A program made the position numbers and the translations under genes. Positions 31,049 through 41,180 of a DNA stretch of 64,000 nucleotides are shown here, in pieces (the first letter of the stretch is position 1; every line of letters starts with the position of its first letter). Origin of the DNA: Telmatactis stephensoni (taxonomy: Eukaryota > Cnidaria > Anthozoa > Actiniaria > Isophelliidae); assembly GCA_029948255.1 (NCBI GenBank), contig JALIZF010001790.1, positions 186,001 to 250,000 on the forward strand, written 5' to 3'. The notes under the pieces were generated by a model, which was given only the letters and a program-made list of their open reading frames with translations, was not told the DNA's origin and did not search any database.

Positions 31049-32923
31049 CTATTGTTGAGAACTGTTAAAAGCTTTGATTAGGGACTTGTCAAGAATATTA
31101 CTAGACGGTTCCCAGGTTGCCGCTGATTGTGGACAGTCAGCCCAAAGTACAAGATACTGCCAGCGAGAACCTATCTTTCGTTTCTCTAACAATTTTTCAG
31201 CTTGATAAATAGGCTCCGTTTCATTCAATTTGATACCTTCACTTTCGGTTTGTTTTGTTTGTTCAGCCGTATCCGTAACTAAAGATTCTGATTGGTCTTG
31301 TTGTTCCGGTACAATAATTGGATTATTGTCATTTGAATCAGTATTTAAATGTTGATTTTCTGCCAAATTATCTAAAACGGGTTCAAAACTACCCTCTGGA
31401 AACTCATCTTCACATAAACAAGGCTCATCCGGGTCATCTAAATCCGATGGAATATCGACAGGCCTGTCTTTTGGATCATAAAATGGTTTAAGTCTATTGA
31501 AATGGATTATCGCGGCAACACGTCTGTTGTCATTACAAGTTCTTAAAAGATAATGCGAGGGTCCCAAACAAGAACAGATTCTAAAAGGACCATTCCACAT
31601 AAATTTTAACTTTTTCGATAACCCAACAGGTGTAACAGGGGTGTAGACCCAAACCTTTTGACCTTCCTGATAAGTCTTAAAAGTCGCATTTTTGTCATGA
31701 GTTTCTTTCATCTTTTGTTGTGCTATTTTGATGTTTGCTCGTGCTACCTCATGCGCGATTTCTATGTTTCGCACAATGCGTGCCCTATGTTCAGCTATCG
31801 ATTTTGATAGTTTCTGAGCAGGTAAAAGAGAAACATCTACTGGCAATCGAGGTTCTCGGCCATACAAAAGATAAAAAGGACTTTCGCCTGTAGATGCCGC
31901 AGGCGAGGTCCGAAATCCAAAAAGTATTGATGGCAGATAAACATCCCAATCTTTCTGTTGTCTATTAACGTACATCGATAAGGATTTTGCTAGAACTGAA
32001 TTCATCCTTTCGACTTGGCCATTGCAACTTGGATGATAGGAAGATGTCACAATTTTCCTACAGTCTAGAAGTTGACATACTTCTTTGACTAATTTAGAGA
32101 GGAAATTCTGCCCTCTGTCACTTAAAAGCTGTCGCGGTGATCCGTGTCGAGCAACGATTTCGTCGACAAAGATGCGTGCAATTAGCGGCGCCTCAGTGCT
32201 AGGGATGGCAAAGGCTTCTACCCACTTAGTGAGATAGTCGGTAAAAACTAAAATATACCGATTGCCTGAATCTGTTACGGGCCATGGACCCAGAATATCA
32301 CATGCTACTCGCTCAAAAGCTGATTCAACTGGAATAGGAAGAACCGGGGCTTTGGGCCAAGGACGTGGATTGAGTTTCATAGAACACTCAGTACACGTTT
32401 TAAGCCACACATTGCAATCCCGGTACATATTCCTCCAGAAATATCTCGACTTAATTTTGTCATATGTTTTCTGAAATCCGAGGTGGCCAGCCAGCGGACT
32501 ATCATGACAATGGACTAGGATTTCATGTTTCAAACTTTGTGGTACCACGAGTCTTGGCGAGTGCTCTTTCTGTGTGCGCACCTTCTGTAACGGGAGGTAA
32601 AACAACAGTCCCTCCTCACTAATAAAATAATTTTCCTCTTCTAACAGAATTGTTCTAGCTCTTTTGTCATCTTCCGGCAATGTACCGTCTATTAGATATT
32701 GTATTAGGTCATTCAAATCAGGATCTCTGTGTTGACATTCAATGACGCGGTTGAGTGTTACCGTAGGAAAATCTACTACATCTAAATCTGCATACGTTCT
32801 ACGAGACAAGGCGATCGGCATTACCGTTCTTATTGCCTTGTCGATAAACGATATCAAAATCATACTGTTGAAGGAGCAAAGTCCACCTCGCCAATCTACC
32901 GTAGGATTCTTAACTGTAAACAA
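31049..32923 (-). CDS. Element A integrase with C-terminal chromodomain
   Basis: A 624-residue frame covering the end of RNase H, the whole integrase and the chromodomain. The HHCC zinc domain (HCHDSPLAGH... then CTEC) lies at about 135-180. The catalytic DDE residues are in CDILGP, SDRGQNF and NGQVERMN, about 210-325. A GPF/Y-type segment (FMWNGPFRICSC) and an acidic linker follow. The last 60 residues (YQAEKLL... WQYLVLWADCP... TWEP) form a chromodomain, which in chromoviruses targets integration to modified chromatin. All key residues are visible, so the integrase itself looks intact; the N-terminal portion is out of frame with the rest of pol. Confidence 0.85.
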   Translation of the reverse strand: MFTVKNPTVDWRGGLCSFNSMILISFIDKAIRTVMPIALSRRTYADLDVVDFPTVTLNRVIECQHRDPDLNDLIQYLIDGTLPEDDKRARTILLEEENYFISEEGLLFYLPLQKVRTQKEHSPRLVVPQSLKHEILVHCHDSPLAGHLGFQKTYDKIKSRYFWRNMYRDCNVWLKTCTECSMKLNPRPWPKAPVLPIPVESAFERVACDILGPWPVTDSGNRYILVFTDYLTKWVEAFAIPSTEAPLIARIFVDEIVARHGSPRQLLSDRGQNFLSKLVKEVCQLLDCRKIVTSSYHPSCNGQVERMNSVLAKSLSMYVNRQQKDWDVYLPSILFGFRTSPAASTGESPFYLLYGREPRLPVDVSLLPAQKLSKSIAEHRARIVRNIEIAHEVARANIKIAQQKMKETHDKNATFKTYQEGQKVWVYTPVTPVGLSKKLKFMWNGPFRICSCLGPSHYLLRTCNDNRRVAAIIHFNRLKPFYDPKDRPVDIPSDLDDPDEPCLCEDEFPEGSFEPVLDNLAENQHLNTDSNDNNPIIVPEQQDQSESLVTDTAEQTKQTESEGIKLNETEPIYQAEKLLEKRKIGSRWQYLVLWADCPQSAATWEPSSNILDKSLIKAFNSSQQ

Positions 32924-34149
32924 GTATTTTAGTGCACTGGTGATCAGTAAAATACCGTGAACTTACGACCATGTAAATAAGGCTGAAATTTCTTTATCCG
33001 GAAATTAATCCGAGTCCTTCTTTTTCCGTGACAGAATAATTCTTCTCTGCGGGAGTTAAATTTCTACCCGCATAAGCGATAACTCTTTCTTTTCCGCCTT
33101 GCTTTTGAGATAGCACGTATCCAACAGCAAAAATCGCTAGCGTCTGTATACAACACAAAAGGTTGTGTAAAATCCGGATATGCTAATACCGGACTCTCAC
33201 AAAGGGCCGTTTTTAGTTTGTCAAAAGCGATTTGACATTGTTCTGTCCAGGAAAATCGCGTGTCTTTGCTTAACAGCGTGTTTAAAGGCGCAGCTATCTT
33301 AGCAAAGTCTTTTACAAAACGCCGATAGTAGTTTGCTAATCCTAGGAATCCCCTAACTTCCTTAGCAGATTCGGGAATAGGAAATTCTTTGACTGCGGAA
33401 ATGTTCTCAGGGTTAGGCGAGATGCCGTCGCCAGTTATAATATGACCAAGGAATTTTACACTTTTGGCGGCAAAGTCACACTTGGATGGCTTAAGTCGTA
33501 AATTGGCTGTTCTCAAGCGTGAAAACACCTCTCGTAAGTCTGCTAAGTGTTCCGTGAAATCCCTGGAGAATATTATAATATCGTCGATATAGCAAAGCGC
33601 GATTTTGTAATTTAAACCTCTTAGAACACTTTCCATGAAGTCTCTGGAAAACTGGACGGGGCATTCGTCAGTCCAAATGGGAGAACATTCCATTCATACA
33701 AACCCCCATAAGTGGTAAACGCTGTTTCTCTTTGGATTCTTCATCAAGTTCAATTTGCCAAAATCCACTAACAAGGTCTAAAGGTAGTAAACCATCTGGA
33801 CCCTCCAGGACAATCAATAGTCATCAATCCGTGGTAAAGGAGAAAGAATCTTCTTAGTCACAGCGTTTAGTTTCCTATAATCTACACAGAACCTAGTTTC
33901 TCCTGAATTTCCTTTCGGTACTAGCACAACAGGGCTACTCCAAGCGCTAATAGATTCACGTATTATATCGCGGTCAAGCATATCATTAACATGCCGCTCA
34001 ATGCTTTCACGCTGCTTTTGTGAAACACGATATGGTCTTTGTCTAATGGGAGGACCCTCTGTTTCAATATGATGTTTAATGATATCAGTTTTGCCTAATT
34101 CGTAATTTGAAAAAGCAAAAATATCGCGAAATTCAGAGAGTAAGGTTTG
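32924..34149 (-). pseudogene. Element A reverse transcriptase and RNase H region, broken
   Basis: The clearest frame (33064-33693) carries the RT active site CYIDDIIIFS, the thumb region and the start of RNase H (FVLYTDASD). Upstream to 34149, other frames hold the RT fingers and first palm motif (SPVVLVPKG, FCVDYRKLN). The frame is interrupted by an in-frame TAA at 34150-34152 after the protease ORF, by breaks near 33820 and 33700, and by further breaks in RNase H between 32925 and 33063. The enzyme would convert RNA to DNA but is inactive here. Confidence 0.8.
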
Positions 34150-35727
34150 TTACTGGTCTTTCTGTTCTTTTGTAAGGTCGGTTTGAGAGAGGTCAATAAA
34201 ATCCCCAGGGTTTGGACACGTGTCAGTCACGGTCTCTTTAGTTGGAACAAAAACTTGGTTATCGATCGCTGTGATTTCTGATTCACCTAGTGGAGTAAAT
34301 CGACCTACAACTGTGTCCTTATAGAGTGTTATTGGCATTGAAGTCGGGTTTAACAACCTTACAGGCATAGTCAAATCATTGCTAAGTGTTACTAACGCGG
34401 TTGCTGCACAAACATGATAGCGCTCGGAAAGAAACCGATTTGGTTCAACAAGTCCTACTATTCCAGGATCAAAAACAAAGTGCACGCAAGCGGGAATTAC
34501 TGTTTCCGTCCTAGGCGGCAGTGTTACATTGTCCTTGATGTGAACGGCACACAAAGATTCCTTACTCGCATTCTCAATATCTAGCTCGCGCTCTGATAAT
34601 TGAAAAACCGAATTCTTAAAATCGATTTTTGCTTCGTAATGCGTTAGAAAATCTTTACCTAGAATCACATCATAGGTTATATCCTGTGCGACTAGCAATT
34701 TGAAAGGATATTTCTGTTCATCTATGGCAATCGGAATAAAAACATATCCAACTATTTTTATATCCTGACCATTTGCCGCACGGAGAGCCGTAATACTGCT
34801 TTCTGTTTTGAGTTCTTTCTTAAGCCTAGGTATTTTCGTCAGTAATTCTGCGTTAATCAAAGATAAGGTAGCACCTGTATCGATCAAAAATGAATAGGAG
34901 TTTCCGTAAATACTTCCTGTGACTAATGAATTTGAAGATCCGTCCTTAAATTGAACTGGACAAATTTCATCTAATTCATAAACATTACTCTTAGTTGATC
35001 TATTTATCGGCACACTCTTATCTATTGGAAAAGGTAAAACCCCCCAAGCAAAATCTAAATCTGGAAAAGCTTGGTGTAATGTTTCACGAGTAGCGTGACT
35101 AGCTGCTCTAATCAAAACGGAATTAGAAAAAAGCATTCTAATGGAATCACAGAATCGCGTGACACAAATCCGTATAAGATTACTGAGAAACAAAACAGAT
35201 ACTATAAAGAATTTAGTAAAACCTGAAGAAGGGCATACCTTGGATTTTGGTTTGGTCGGCTTGATCTGAACAGCAGGTGAACGAGTTGTGTGTGATATGC
35301 TATTGATATGAGTCCTAACTAAACTCTTTCCAGGCTTTGTCCTATTGTTTGTTCCTACTGTTGAAACAGGTGTATTAAGGTCCCCTTGAAATGCAAATGA
35401 GTCTTTGTGACCTTTTGAATAAGTGTCACTGACACTATTAGCGCTCTTAAGTGTTTCTGAAAATTTTGGGGTTTTATTTCGGTTAACTCTTAATGAACGA
35501 CTAGAATTTGCATTTATAGGTTGAGGGTCAGTGAACTCTGTTGTAGCTTTGACTTTGCCAATTCTAAAATTTCCTTCGACCCTTTTCGCGTTTTTAGCAA
35601 ATAACGCTGTGGTCTTTGAAGATTTAATAACGGCACCTTTCGGAATCCTCAACGGAGGCTGTTCCGATTTAGCTGGTTGTTTATCCTTTAATTTAGCTTG
35701 TTTAGGCTTATCTACAACAGATTTCAC
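34150..35727 (-). CDS. Element A protease ORF with hydrophobic N-terminal segment
   Basis: 525 residues from a GTG codon; there is no ATG nearby. The frame is open further upstream and overlaps the end of gag in the -1 frame, so expression by -1 frameshifting is likely, although I see no classical slippery heptamer. Residues 1-155 are Lys/Ser/Thr-rich. Residues about 165-205 contain a hydrophobic segment (FFIVSVLFLSNLIRICV) that looks membrane-spanning. The aspartic protease follows with FLIDTGATLSLIN near 285 and an ILGKDFL flap-end motif near 350. A membrane segment in this position is unusual for Ty3/gypsy elements; elements C and D have an equivalent. Confidence 0.75.
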   Translation of the reverse strand: MKSVVDKPKQAKLKDKQPAKSEQPPLRIPKGAVIKSSKTTALFAKNAKRVEGNFRIGKVKATTEFTDPQPINANSSRSLRVNRNKTPKFSETLKSANSVSDTYSKGHKDSFAFQGDLNTPVSTVGTNNRTKPGKSLVRTHINSISHTTRSPAVQIKPTKPKSKVCPSSGFTKFFIVSVLFLSNLIRICVTRFCDSIRMLFSNSVLIRAASHATRETLHQAFPDLDFAWGVLPFPIDKSVPINRSTKSNVYELDEICPVQFKDGSSNSLVTGSIYGNSYSFLIDTGATLSLINAELLTKIPRLKKELKTESSITALRAANGQDIKIVGYVFIPIAIDEQKYPFKLLVAQDITYDVILGKDFLTHYEAKIDFKNSVFQLSERELDIENASKESLCAVHIKDNVTLPPRTETVIPACVHFVFDPGIVGLVEPNRFLSERYHVCAATALVTLSNDLTMPVRLLNPTSMPITLYKDTVVGRFTPLGESEITAIDNQVFVPTKETVTDTCPNPGDFIDLSQTDLTKEQKDQ

Positions 35728-35783
35728 TGAAACCTCATTTCCCTTTCCCCTTGAAACCTGGAATGGTTTAGTTTTTGTTTCTT

Positions 35784-37025
35784 TTATATCCTGCGGGACG
35801 CATTTTCCCCACGATGCGCCCCTTGGCGGTTTTCCGAATGAGAGTTTGAAGCAAATGAGTTCTGAGGTCTTTGAGGCTGAAACGCGCGATTCGGTCCAAA
35901 AGAGCGCGGAGTGCGATTATCTCTATTGTCCGGCTGGGGACACACTCTGGCATAATGTCCCACTTTCTTACACTTATAACACACGACATCCCCTCCCACT
36001 GTTCTACTAGAAGTGGCACGACCGAAATTAGTCCTAGTGTTGAAACGCAAATTGTTGTTATTACTATATGGCCTCGGCGAGCCATTATTCCTTCTGGCTT
36101 CACTCCGAATAATATCTCTTATTCGACTTTCAGTCAATGGCTCATTTGCTTTGTATGCCGGTTTTTGTTCAAAAGCCGCTACTTGCATAGTGCCTTGTGT
36201 GGCTACTTTCGTAATTGCGCTTAACATTTCGTCCTTAAATTTTTGCATGTCTTGTGGGCCAATACTCGCTACTACTTCAGACTTAATTGTGGATCTTACT
36301 TTGGCCGCTGAAACGGCGTCTTCAAAATCCTTAGGCTGAGACAAAATTGTAAATTTCCTTAACTCAGGGAGCAAACCATTTGTAAACATATGTAAATACT
36401 CTTTCTTTGGTACTCCTAAACGCTGACATCTTTTCAAAATATCTGCGCTATAATCTGCTACACTCTCATCAGGTTTTTGCTTCCTAGAATTTAGTTCCTG
36501 TCGCAAAACCCAGTCGTCACTCTTAGAAAGAAAATGTTCATTAAATAGACCACATAGCTTCTTAAAGTTACCGTACTTTTTCTCCAAAGTGAAGAACCAA
36601 GTTCTCGCACCTTCTGCCAGGCTAAGCGGAAAGGCGGAAAGCCTTTGTTTATCATCCCAAGCATAAAAATCAGCAAAAGAAATAAATTGTTCTAAAAATT
36701 CTAAAGCTTCCGATTCTTTTCCTGAGAAAACGGGACTTCGGCCTAGTGCTGAAGTGCCTTTCTGAACAGAGCTCGATTTCGTCAAGTTCTCTTTCAAATT
36801 AGCGTTTACAGTTAAAAGTTCGCTAAGATTCTTTTCTGATTGTTCTCTTAGAGAACTTTGTAAATTCTCAAAAGATTTCTGAAACACTTCCATAAGTTGT
36901 TTGTTAGAAGTGGTGATACTTTCGGCTAATTCTGCCATTTTATCAATTTGAGTTTTCCTAGTATGAATCGGATTTTCACACACTTTCTTAGCGGTACTAA
37001 CGTTTTGTCCCGATCTAAGATACAC
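35784..37025 (-). CDS. Element A gag
   Basis: An intact 413-residue Gag. The N-terminal part has a Cys- and Arg-containing start (MYLRSGQ) shared with elements C and D, then a helical region. The capsid-like domain (about 105-250) contains the retrotransposon gag signature FPLSLAEGARTWFF and a CQRLGVPKKEYLHMF region. A CCHC zinc knuckle (CYKCKKVGHYARVC) lies near residue 345, followed by an Arg/Asn/Gln-rich RNA-binding tail. It forms the particle and packages RNA. Its stop lies inside the open -1 frame that leads to the protease. Confidence 0.85.
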   Translation of the reverse strand: MYLRSGQNVSTAKKVCENPIHTRKTQIDKMAELAESITTSNKQLMEVFQKSFENLQSSLREQSEKNLSELLTVNANLKENLTKSSSVQKGTSALGRSPVFSGKESEALEFLEQFISFADFYAWDDKQRLSAFPLSLAEGARTWFFTLEKKYGNFKKLCGLFNEHFLSKSDDWVLRQELNSRKQKPDESVADYSADILKRCQRLGVPKKEYLHMFTNGLLPELRKFTILSQPKDFEDAVSAAKVRSTIKSEVVASIGPQDMQKFKDEMLSAITKVATQGTMQVAAFEQKPAYKANEPLTESRIRDIIRSEARRNNGSPRPYSNNNNLRFNTRTNFGRATSSRTVGGDVVCYKCKKVGHYARVCPQPDNRDNRTPRSFGPNRAFQPQRPQNSFASNSHSENRQGAHRGENASRRI

Positions 37026-37249
37026 GGCGAAAATTTGTCAAAATACAACTTAGTAAAGAAAACTCAATAAAAATCTTTTGTCTACGTAGAACAAAAAGGA
37101 ACCCAATATGAACACAGGGAATGTACAAATGTACGTGTACAACAGTGAAACGAAAATCAACACATAAAAATAGCAGTTAACATTAAAAATCCGACGCACT
37201 TACACATGCTAAATCATCAGCACAAGCAAACTAACTTACTCTAGAATCT
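37026..37249. other. Element A untranslated leader
   Basis: AT-rich leader between the primer-binding site and the gag ATG; probably contains the packaging signal. No ORF. Confidence 0.6.
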
Positions 37250-37267
37250 GCCCAAGGTGCTCCACCA
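37250..37267 (-). promoter_or_regulatory. Primer-binding site of element A
   Basis: On the minus strand TGGTGGAGCACCTTGGGC starts two bases after the 5' LTR. The TGG start pairs with the CCA end of a tRNA. Elements C, D and E have related sites also starting TGGTGG, so similar tRNAs are probably used. The tRNA is not identified. Confidence 0.7.
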
Positions 37268-37269
37268 AT

Positions 37270-38005
37270 TGTCGTATGGCTCAGATTACAGATGAGTACA
37301 ACCAATGTAGAGCGTACAAGGATCTTTATTCGTCGGTTCAACTAGTGTACAGTTTGATGTCAACTGATTGTGTTCTGCTAAGCTAGTGGCTAACCCTATT
37401 TATAATTTTAATTAGCATACTGGGCATGAACCTGGTCAAACGACTTTTGCTAGATCTCATTAAATATTCAAGATCGATAACTGACTTAAGGCTTTTGACC
37501 TAGAGAGCGTAAACCTACAAAAGGTCTTTGTTAAGGGATTAACTTAACAAAGCGTCGATGACAGTCGCTTACCCATTTGAGTCAAAACAAACTGAGTTAT
37601 AGAAACCAAAGTCTTAGTCAAAAGCAAGTAGATATTTCTTAACTTAAAGTCTATTATTTACTCAAGGTAGGGGATGATGCTAACTTGTGCTTTTCCAGGC
37701 CAAGGTCCTTATTAGTCACGTGCCAAAAACCGGTTCTCACGAACAGCTGAAGTACCAAATCTATTTCTAGTTCTCTGAGTAATTAAACTTAACCTTTCTA
37801 GTTTCCGATCAATAAGATTCAATTTGAACTATTGACACAGAGGTGCTGTACAAGGTCAACAAACCTAAACCTTTTGTTCCGATAATTACTCAGTCTTCAG
37901 GGGTAGATTGTTCTCCTAGCAACCAGGAGTGAAAACTAGTTGTTTTGGTAGTTGAAGCTAGGGACTTCTCTTGTTACAAATTAGGACTGTTTTAGCCCTA
38001 TTACA
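37270..38005 (-). repeat. 5' LTR of element A
   Basis: 736 bp, nearly identical to 25954-26687. Followed at 38006-38009 by the TACC duplication. Confidence 0.9.
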
Positions 38006-38480
38006 TACCAAAGGTGTGTTCGCTCTGTGTCCATCTTCATGCCTAGTTTTACTTAGTTTGCCTATATTTCGTAAATCCTTTCACACAGTAGGATGACCAT
38101 TCGGTTTTTTCACAACTACTTATAATTTTTATCACAAATGTCAGATGAACAGTTGTGATTTTGCCATCGGCTCTTCATTCTATGTTTCAAAGCCAACAAG
38201 ACTTCATCTTTGAGATTTTTTATTTTCCAGTTTCAGGTTTTATCCTCGGCTTTGAAAACAATATCTTCTTTTTCTTTCCCTAGACAATCCATTTCCATCT
38301 TTCCAAATAGATACCATTCAACTATACGTATTTGTTCTTCTTGCCTTTCCATGCAGCTAGTGTGTCCATATCTGTTTTTTTTTACGTTAGTAGCCCCCTG
38401 CATTCTTTTGAGGCTGTGTAATCCGCGTTACATCATTTTTGGGCTTTTTTGCTACCGCTATACTACACTACTTACTACTC
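38006..38480. other. Diverged Polinton-derived non-coding sequence
   Basis: Two parts resemble segments of the Polinton-like element: about 38185-38230 matches 25685-25740 and 38390-38480 matches 22345-22445 (TTTTTTGCTACCGCTATACT). The order differs from the main copy, so this is a rearranged or second copy. It ends abruptly at a retrotransposon integrase fragment. Confidence 0.55.
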
Positions 38481-39388
38481 TAACGATTCTTGCTCTATGT
38501 TCTGTAATTGATTTAGACAAATTTGCTAGCGGCAAAAGAGTTACACCTAAAGGTAATCTAGGTTCTCTTCCATATAGCATATAAAAAGGACTGTCACCAG
38601 TAGAAGCGGCTAATGAGGTACGAGTGCCAAACAACACTGAGGGAATAAATAAATCCTAATCCTTCTGACCTTTACTCGCATACATTGAGAGAGCCTTAAT
38701 TATCGTACCGTTAAAACGTTCTACCATACCATTTGTTTGAGGGTGGTATGAACTAGTGTTAATCTTCTTAGTGTTTATTAGCCGACATACTTCCTTGACA
38801 AGTTTTGAAAGGAAATTAGATCCGCGATCCGAAAGTAAGGTACGGGGAGAACCATGTCTACAATCTCATCCACTAATAACACCTAGCAATAGTATTAGCT
38901 TCAATGTTTGGGACTACAAAACATTCAGGCCACTTAGTTAAGGCGTCTATAAAACATACAATGTATTTATTGCCCCGGGTTGTGGTCGGGTAAGTCCCCA
39001 CACAGTCTACACTGAGTCTATCAAATGCGTTTTCTATAGCTATAGGTAAAATCGGAGCGTTAGTAGGTGCAGGGGGATTCTTTTTAGTAGCACAATCTAT
39101 ACACGATCTAGTCCAAACTTCACAATCTCGATACGTTCCCTTCCAAAAATAACGAGTCTTAACCTTATCATATGTCTTCTGAAAATCTAAATGTCCCACT
39201 AAAGGACTATCATGGCAATGTACTAAGATTTCATGTTTTAAACCTTTAGGAAGGACTAAACGAGGATTTGCATCTTTGTCATTTGAATATGGCCGATAAA
39301 AATGTAAGTCATCATCATTCAGAAAGTAATGTTCAGCTTCGACTGTTATCTTGCGAACTAAACGATCATTATTTAGTAAAATTATCAT
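38481..39388 (-). pseudogene. Element Y integrase fragment
   Basis: The frame 38873-39388 has the integrase zinc domain (HCHDSPLVGH, CIDC) and the first catalytic Asp in VDCVGTY. Beyond it (38481-38870) the rest of the catalytic core continues in other frames, with stops and small indels. The sequence stops at 38480. It is related to elements A and C. There is no RT upstream; instead a gag tail follows directly, so pol has been deleted. Confidence 0.75.
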
Positions 39389-39419
39389 TGCTCTTGTTTA
39401 TTCCAAAATTAACATTACT

Positions 39420-39687
39420 AGTTCGTTGTGTGCTTTGATTCCGTTTCCGTAACTTCTCATTGAGTCCTGTCTGCGGTTTCCTTAACGACGTTGGGGAACG
39501 AACTTTCTGTTCATCCGTCCCCCTTGAAAGTTTGACTGAGCCGGTCTAAATTGCTGTTGGCGATTGAAATTCAAATTGGCTCTAAAATTAGCCATTTTAT
39601 TTCCTTGGCCATTTTGGTTCAAATTTTGTAAGCCTGGTGTTTTATTAGACTTAGATTGAACCTTAACGTTATCAAAAGCTGCAAATA
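39420..39687 (-). pseudogene. Element Y gag/pol junction remnant
   Basis: A DNA match to 58865-59345 of element C, covering the Arg/Asn/Gln-rich gag tail and the sequence after the gag stop (CTTAACGACGTTGGGGAACG is shared). The similarity breaks off at about 39687, where Crypton-related sequence begins. Confidence 0.6.
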
Positions 39688-39926
39688 TTTTGATTTCAAG
39701 TAACAGTATCTTTCCTAGTGAAATACTAAGTCAAATCAATGTAATCAATCGATAGGAAAAAGTTTGATCTACACGATAACTTATCAAACTCATTAATAAT
39801 TCATAAGATTGTAAGCCAATGATATGCTATTATACGACCACGTGACGACATTTTTAGTAGTAGAGAAAAGCGCAACATTCTAAAAGTCGGGGGCGGCATT
39901 GAATATTTTCAGGGGAGTGCGGGGCT

Positions 39927-40007
39927 GATAAAGCATTAATGAATAAAACATTAGTCCTTTATCAATTTACGATAAAGGACTAATATTTTATTCATTAATG
40001 CTTTATC
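39927..40007. repeat. Near-perfect 37-bp inverted repeat with 7-base loop
   Basis: Arms 39927-39963 and 39971-40007 (GATAAAGCATTAATGAATAA onward) differ at one position around an AATTTAC loop. It would form a strong hairpin or cruciform. It lies downstream of the recombinase fragment and may be the terminus of that element or a small foldback element. Confidence 0.8.
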
Positions 40008-40107
40008 AAGATCAAATGCAAGACGACAAAGCAACATATAGTCTTTAATTTTCAAGTTTTACCTTTAAGCTAGATAAATACATCTGTGTTATTACTTAAC
40101 TGTTCAA

Positions 40108-40866
40108 TCATTTTGAATTAGTAAACGTTACATTGGTGAAAGTGCAGTTACTAAACACTAATTTAGGTGGACTAGCTGTACAAGCTTCACTAACTTTTGG
40201 TGTAGGCCGAGTTACACTGGTAGTGGCACTCTCGTAATCTATGCCTGCTAATATTTCATCTGCCACATCTTCATTAAACATCAAATCATCATCAGATAAA
40301 TTAATGCTGCATAATGTTTCATCAGAAATTACATTATCAAAAAAATTATCCTCTAAGGTATCAAACAGATTGAACTCAAATGAAGGGTAATTTGTACTAT
40401 CGTTAGCCTCGGAATTACAAGGACCTAAAACTGAACTCGCTTGCTTTAACTGTTGATTTGAGACTCTTTCATATTTGAAAAGTGAATCTGATTTGTGACC
40501 CGTTCGATCTCTAATAAGCTTCTCTTCAATACCACTTTGAAAAAGCCTAGTTGCAGTGGTTATCCTTAATGAATGTGCTGTCTTCCTTGCCAGGCCGGCC
40601 TTAGCACAAAGCTCATCTGGTAGAATACCATTTAACTTATTTTCACCTAGAGGTCTTTGCTCAAATTCAAACTTACTGAAATCGCGATTTGGATAGAAAT
40701 AGAAAGCCTTATCCTGTACTACTGAATCAAAAATTTTGATTTTTTCAAGATACAACTTATACAATTGTACTAAGCACCTGGGATGCTCTTTACCTGAATC
40801 GTGGCAAAAATGAGTGGATACTCTTGGTGTATTTTTTAGATCTTTGAGGCCACCGTGAAACTTTAC
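40108..40866 (-). pseudogene. Crypton-type tyrosine recombinase, C-terminal part
   Basis: The frame is open from about 40866 with no ATG until 40764 and encodes the C-terminal half of a tyrosine recombinase. An FHGGLKDLKNTP segment is followed by HSLRITTATRLF (the HxxR box), then TGHKSDSLFKYERV with the third catalytic His and the Tyr nucleophile. This pattern matches Crypton elements and related domesticated animal genes. The first catalytic Arg and N-terminal part are absent. A tail of about 120 residues, rich in Asp, Ser and Thr, follows the Tyr. It sits inside element Y, apparently replacing most of gag. Confidence 0.65.
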
Positions 40867-41160
40867 ATATGAATTATACTAGGAGTTTGATAAGTTGTAT
40901 AAAGAACTCAAGAACTCGCCTTCGGCTCGAATCTTTATCAGCCGATAAAACACGCTCTTTCGTTCTTTATACATTACATAAAATGACAAATAAGAATTCG
41001 GAACAAGGAAGTAATATGAATATGAAAAATTTTACCGAATTTCAACGTGACTGGTCGTTTAAAAAGAAAAAACGTTACGGTTAACATTAACAGAACATTA
41101 TATTTTACAATTAGCTTTTAACACAAATTTACACACAATACACTTAACTGAAAGGCATCT

Positions 41161-41178
41161 TACCCGGGTTCTGTACCA
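41161..41178 (-). promoter_or_regulatory. Primer-binding site of element Y
   Basis: On the minus strand TGGTACAGAACCCGGGTA, two bases from an LTR. It differs in its first half from the TGGTGG sites of the neighbours but shares GAACCCGGGTA with element C. Confidence 0.55.
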
Positions 41179-41180
41179 AT

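Larger units (their letters stand above)
25954..38005 (-). mobile_element. LTR element A: complete-length Ty3/gypsy-type retrotransposon with env, RING and BTB-like genes
   Basis: LTRs at 25954-26687 and 37270-38005 are both TG...CA and differ by only about three substitutions and a 2-bp indel. The flanks are TACC (25950-25953 and 38006-38009), a 4-bp target-site duplication. A primer-binding site follows the 5' LTR and a purine tract precedes the 3' LTR. Gene order on the minus strand: gag, pro, RT/RNase H, integrase with chromodomain, BTB-like, RING, env. Pol and env contain stops and frameshifts. It is inserted in Polinton-derived DNA. Confidence 0.9.
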
